From contig NZ_JBHTAA010000001.1 of NCBI RefSeq assembly GCF_042663225.1, positions 310,001 through 374,000 of the forward strand: 64,000 bases of DNA, in the 5' to 3' direction. The position numbers were made by a program, and so were the translations under genes. The stretch comes from Haloferax namakaokahaiae. GTDB lineage: Archaea; Halobacteriota; Halobacteria; Halobacteriales; Haloferacaceae. This document shows, in pieces, positions 61,138 through 64,000 of this stretch. Below the pieces are notes generated by a model, which made no database searches, was not told the DNA's origin, and saw only the letters and a program-made list of their open reading frames with translations. Position 1 is the first letter of the stretch; every line of letters begins with the position of its first letter.

Positions 61138-62460
61138 ATGAACTTCCTTTTCGTCTCGATAGACGGACTCATCGGCGACATCGCCTGGCGCGTTCGCAAC
61201 GAGGGCCACGAGGTGCGCTACTGCATCGAGAACGAGGACGAACGCGAGATTGCCGACGGCTTCGTCGAGAAGGTCCACGACTGGCAGGAACACACCGAGT
61301 GGGCCGACACCATCGTCTTCGACGACATCTTCGGCTACGGCACCCACGCCGAGCGACTCCGTGAAGAGGGCAAGGCCGTCGTCGGTGGCACTGCCTACAC
61401 CGACCGCCTCGAAGACGACCGAAACTTCGGCCAGCGCGAGTTGAAGAAGGCCGGAATCGACGTACTCCCCCACGCAGAGTTCACCGACTTCGACGAGGCC
61501 GTCGAGTGGGTTCGAGAGAACCCCGACGCCTACGTCATCAAACCGAGTGGCAACGTCCAGAACGTCAAGCGGCTGGTCTTCGTCGGCGAGGAAGACGACG
61601 GCTCTGACGTGATTCGCATCCTCCAGTCGTACAAGCGCTCGTGGGGCGACAAAATCGAGCGCTTCGAGATTCAGCGCCGGGCCGACGGCGTCGAAGTCGC
61701 GGTGGGCGCGTTCTTCAACGGCGAGCGGTTCGTCACGCCCATCTGTATCAACTTCGAGCACAAGCGACTGTTCCCCGGCAACGTCGGCCCCTCGACGGGC
61801 GAGATGGGCACGAGCATGACGTGGACGGGCAAGAACGACATCTACCGCCGAACGCTCGAACCGCTCGAAACGCGACTCGCCAAAGAGGGCTACGTCGGCT
61901 ACATGGACCTCAACTGCATCGTCAACGCCGACGGTGTCTACCCGCTGGAGTTCACCCCGCGATTCGGCTATCCGACGATTTTCCTCATGGAGGAGGCGAT
62001 GAAGACGCCGATTTCGGCGGTGTTCGCGGACATCTCCCGCGGCCGCGACCCGGGAATCGAGGTTCACTCGGGGTTCCAAGTCGGCGTCCGCGTCTGTCTT
62101 CCGCCCTTCCCATTTACCGACCCGCAGACCTTCTCGGAGTTCGCCTCGAACGCGCCAATCGGCTTCGAGTCGAAGCCCCCGAAAGAGTGGACCGAGCGCC
62201 ACCGCCTCGAAAACGCACCCGACGGCGTCCACATCGAGGACGTGAAGTGCGTCTCCGACCAGTGGCGCGTCGCCGGAACCTCTGGCGTCGTCATGGTCGT
62301 CGCCGGAATGGGCGATACGATGGCCGACGCACGGACGCAAGCCTACGGCCGCATCGACGACATCCTGCTTCCCAACATGTACTACCGCGACGATATCGGC
62401 GAGCGCTGGATAGACGGCGAGGGCGACAGACTCCACTCGTGGGGCTACCTCCGAGACTGA
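61138..62460 (+). CDS. PurD-like ATP-grasp ligase
   Basis: A 440-residue ATP-grasp protein. Residues about 120-330 form the ATP-grasp core: DAYVIKPSGNVQNVKRLVF (nucleotide lysine), EVAVGAFFNGERFVTP and YVGYMDLNCIVNADGVYPLE, FTPRFGYPT with the metal residues. The C-terminal part resembles PurD (GARS C domain). The N-terminal part MNFLFVSIDGLIGDIAWRVR lacks the classical GGGGREHA dinucleotide-like loop of PurD, so it may ligate another amine. ATG at 61138 (a codon at 61129 is possible). No purine genes nearby. Confidence 0.75.
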   Translation: MNFLFVSIDGLIGDIAWRVRNEGHEVRYCIENEDEREIADGFVEKVHDWQEHTEWADTIVFDDIFGYGTHAERLREEGKAVVGGTAYTDRLEDDRNFGQRELKKAGIDVLPHAEFTDFDEAVEWVRENPDAYVIKPSGNVQNVKRLVFVGEEDDGSDVIRILQSYKRSWGDKIERFEIQRRADGVEVAVGAFFNGERFVTPICINFEHKRLFPGNVGPSTGEMGTSMTWTGKNDIYRRTLEPLETRLAKEGYVGYMDLNCIVNADGVYPLEFTPRFGYPTIFLMEEAMKTPISAVFADISRGRDPGIEVHSGFQVGVRVCLPPFPFTDPQTFSEFASNAPIGFESKPPKEWTERHRLENAPDGVHIEDVKCVSDQWRVAGTSGVVMVVAGMGDTMADARTQAYGRIDDILLPNMYYRDDIGERWIDGEGDRLHSWGYLRD

Positions 62461-62539
62461 GCGGCGAGCCAGCGGATTTCTGTCGGCTTCTGTGAGTCCG
62501 GCGACAGGTTCCTTGACTCGCGCGTCGTAACTGGAGGGT

Positions 62540-63625
62540 ATGCAGGCAACGTCGCAACTGGCACGCCTCCGTGAGGTGGCCCGACCGCTCGGCGCGCTCG
62601 TCGTCGGTGTCGCGGCGTTTCTCCTCTCGATACGGCTCCTGAGTGGAGCGTCTGCCGCGCTCAGTCCCTCACTCGTCCCCGTACTGGACCGCGTCGTCAT
62701 GGGACCACTGTCTGCGCTCGGTGCCAGTTGGTTGGCGACGTATCCCGTGCTCAACGGGACGGCCATCGCCGCGCTCTCGATGGTGTTGTACACCGAAGCG
62801 CTCGTGACGCCGCTCGAACTGTTCCTCATGATTTGCGGGTCGCGGTTCGGGTCGGTGACCATCGTCCTGCTCGTCGGTTCCGTCGAGTACGTCCGCCAGC
62901 GCGACGTTTCGCTCCGAGATGCGATGTGGTTCGGTGTACTCTCGTTTCTCGTCACGTGGAGCGTGTATCTCCCGGTGACGGCACTCGGTTACGTCACCCT
63001 CGCGCCGCTCACTCCTCGTCTGTCTGCGATGGCGTCCCGGTTCACTCTCGAATTCGCCGCGCTCGACTCGCTCGAACCGTTTATCGAGCGCATCGTCGAA
63101 ACCCTCGGACCGCTCGGTGCCGGACTGGTCGCACTCGGGTTGCTTCTGGGGAGCCTTCGACTGTTCGACTCGGCGTTCGATGCAGTGGATGTCGAGCAGG
63201 TTCGTGACTCGCTCGCGCGACACGGCAGAAACCACTGGTTTCTGTTCGCCATCGGCTTCGTGGTGACCGCGCTGAGTACGAGTGTGGCGTTCTCGCTCGG
63301 CGTCGTCGTCCCGCTCTCGGTACGTGGCTACGTCGAACGAGACGAGCTACTGCCGTACATTCTCGGCGCGAACGTCGGGACGCTCATCGACACAGTGGCC
63401 ATCGCCATCGTCCTCGACGAACCGGTTGGGCTTGCAGTCGTCCTCTTCACCGCGGCGCTCGCTACGTTGGTTGCAACCGTGTTCGTCGTCGCGTACCCGT
63501 GGTACGAAGCGGCCATCGAGACCATCTTCGAGACAGCGGTCGAGACTCGTCGCCACTTTCTCGCCTTTCTCGGTCTGCTGGTCGCGTTGCCACTCGTACT
63601 GCTCGTCGTCGAACGACTCGTGTGA
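62540..63625 (+). CDS. Na/Pi-cotransporter-like membrane protein
   Basis: A 361-residue membrane protein with about eight to nine helices. Two sequence elements resemble the repeats of Na+/phosphate cotransporters: CGSRFGSVTIV near residues 100-110 and GANVGTLIDTVAIAI near 275-290 (canonical GANIGTT type). Long parts in between are divergent. It probably carries an anion with Na+, but the function is not proven by the sequence. It starts 79 bases after the PurD-like gene. Confidence 0.72.
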   Translation: MQATSQLARLREVARPLGALVVGVAAFLLSIRLLSGASAALSPSLVPVLDRVVMGPLSALGASWLATYPVLNGTAIAALSMVLYTEALVTPLELFLMICGSRFGSVTIVLLVGSVEYVRQRDVSLRDAMWFGVLSFLVTWSVYLPVTALGYVTLAPLTPRLSAMASRFTLEFAALDSLEPFIERIVETLGPLGAGLVALGLLLGSLRLFDSAFDAVDVEQVRDSLARHGRNHWFLFAIGFVVTALSTSVAFSLGVVVPLSVRGYVERDELLPYILGANVGTLIDTVAIAIVLDEPVGLAVVLFTAALATLVATVFVVAYPWYEAAIETIFETAVETRRHFLAFLGLLVALPLVLLVVERLV

Positions 63626-63662
63626 AGAACAGTCGGCGCAGCCTCAGAGAATCGGCACAGAA

Positions 63663-64000
63663 TCAGTTGAGCGCCAGCCAGGCCGCGAAGACGACGAACC
63701 CGCCGACGAACGTGCTCGCCGCGGCGTGGAGGCGGAGTTGGTCGAGGATGTGGTGGGCGTGTTCGTCTTCGACCGAGAGCATGTCGTGAATCTCGCTGCC
63801 GATTTCACACCGGGGGAGGAAGTCCATCGCCACGTGGAGGAAGACGCCCGACGCGAAGCCGAAGACGAGTCCGCGGATGGCACCCGACGCGGGGACGGCA
63901 ACCGCACTGGAGACGATGGCGGCGATGCCGAGTCCGGCCGCGGGGAGCAACAGTGGCGCGACGGGTCGGTCGTTCGCCGTGAGACGGCGCGCGGCGGCGT
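63663..64000 (-). CDS. ZIP-family metal transporter, 3' part
   Basis: An open frame from the right edge of the window to the stop at 63663. The visible 112 residues include a Gly/Ala helix, FGFASGVFLHVAMDFLPRCE (typical ZIP/ZupT TM with His and Asp), a short cytoplasmic-like stretch rich in His/Glu (VEDEHAHHILDQL) and a final helix FVGGFVVFAAWLAL. The true start lies beyond 64000. ZIP proteins import Zn2+, Fe2+ or related ions; the metal is unknown. Confidence 0.78.
   Translation of the reverse strand, partial: AAARRLTANDRPVAPLLLPAAGLGIAAIVSSAVAVPASGAIRGLVFGFASGVFLHVAMDFLPRCEIGSEIHDMLSVEDEHAHHILDQLRLHAAASTFVGGFVVFAAWLALN

Noticed and set aside
61090..62955. 621-codon minus-strand frame opposite the PurD-like and transporter genes
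   Set aside because: Spans two convincing plus-strand genes; no domain recognised and a codon-mirror composition.

Overview
The window is chromosomal DNA of a haloarchaeon, most likely of the Haloferacales (Haloferax/Halogeometricum-like). The support is high GC with strong GC3 in genes, very acidic predicted proteins, Tat lipoproteins with twin arginine plus lipobox, a PGF-CTERM protein, archaeal-type ribosomal proteins, haloarchaea-only small families, and many ATG starts about 25-35 bases downstream of AT-rich TATA-like boxes. The gene order (ppk, icd, hmgA, mch, tRNA-Gly, S10/spc ribosomal cluster) matches what I remember of Haloferax-type chromosomes; that is memory, not a search. Nearly all sequence is coding, and most lines read as ordinary core genome.

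Layout. 1-8.6 kb: end of deoC, a Tat PQQ-propeller lipoprotein, a small membrane protein, the tRNA t6A37 methylthiotransferase, a SAM methyltransferase, a GNAT, a CDF metal exporter with Mn-type residues, a HIT hydrolase, an EamA transporter and type II methionine aminopeptidase. 8.7-14.6 kb: a calcineurin-like phosphatase, polyphosphate kinase 1, a small Tat lipoprotein and a three-gene 2-oxoacid dehydrogenase operon (E1 alpha, E1 beta and a free-standing lipoyl domain). 14.7-25.3 kb: an alpha/beta hydrolase, a formate/nitrite-type channel fused to two universal-stress domains, a DsbA/FrnE-like protein, an SDR, an isoaspartyl peptidase, isocitrate dehydrogenase, a cupin, a DUF5817 zinc protein, a 48-residue membrane protein and HMG-CoA reductase (isoprenoid lipids). 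25.4-36.2 kb: a YtcJ-like amidohydrolase plus MFS pair, pyrF, a membrane J-domain protein, a GTPBP1-like GTPase, mch with an overlapping partner, a thiamine-binding MTH1187 protein, a YihY/BrkB membrane protein and small proteins.

36.3-51.0 kb: two tandem tRNA-Gly(GCC) genes, then the long S10-spc ribosomal operon on the plus strand: a SPOUT-type methyltransferase, L3, L4, L23, L2, S19, L22, S3, L29, RNase P Rpp29, S17, L14, L24, S4e, L5, S14, S8, L6, L32e, L19e, L18, S5, L30, L15 and secY. Genes are packed with 1-4 base overlaps or gaps of a few bases, so they should be co-transcribed and translationally coupled. A hairpin plus T-rich tract follows secY.

51.3-52.7 kb holds the only clear mobile element: an IS200/IS605-family, IS1341-type element encoding an intact TnpB nuclease without TnpA, with terminal hairpins and a 3' non-coding region expected to be the omega RNA. 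Its right end abuts, and supplies the stop codon of, a winged-helix regulator gene. 52.7-64 kb: that regulator with a divergent partner, a VOC dioxygenase, a DEDD-type exonuclease, an alpha/beta hydrolase pair, an ornithine cyclodeaminase-like (TIGR00300) protein, a lipoprotein, a Usp protein, a PGF-CTERM surface protein with an overlapping membrane partner, a PurD-like ATP-grasp enzyme, a Na/Pi-cotransporter-like membrane protein and a partial ZIP transporter.

I did not find a large undescribed defence or biosynthetic system. The most interesting points are the TnpB/omega RNA element and its junction with the regulator, the channel-stress-domain fusion, the Mn-type CDF signature, a possible upstream ORF on the mch transcript, and tRNA-derived inverted fragments next to the tRNA-Gly pair.
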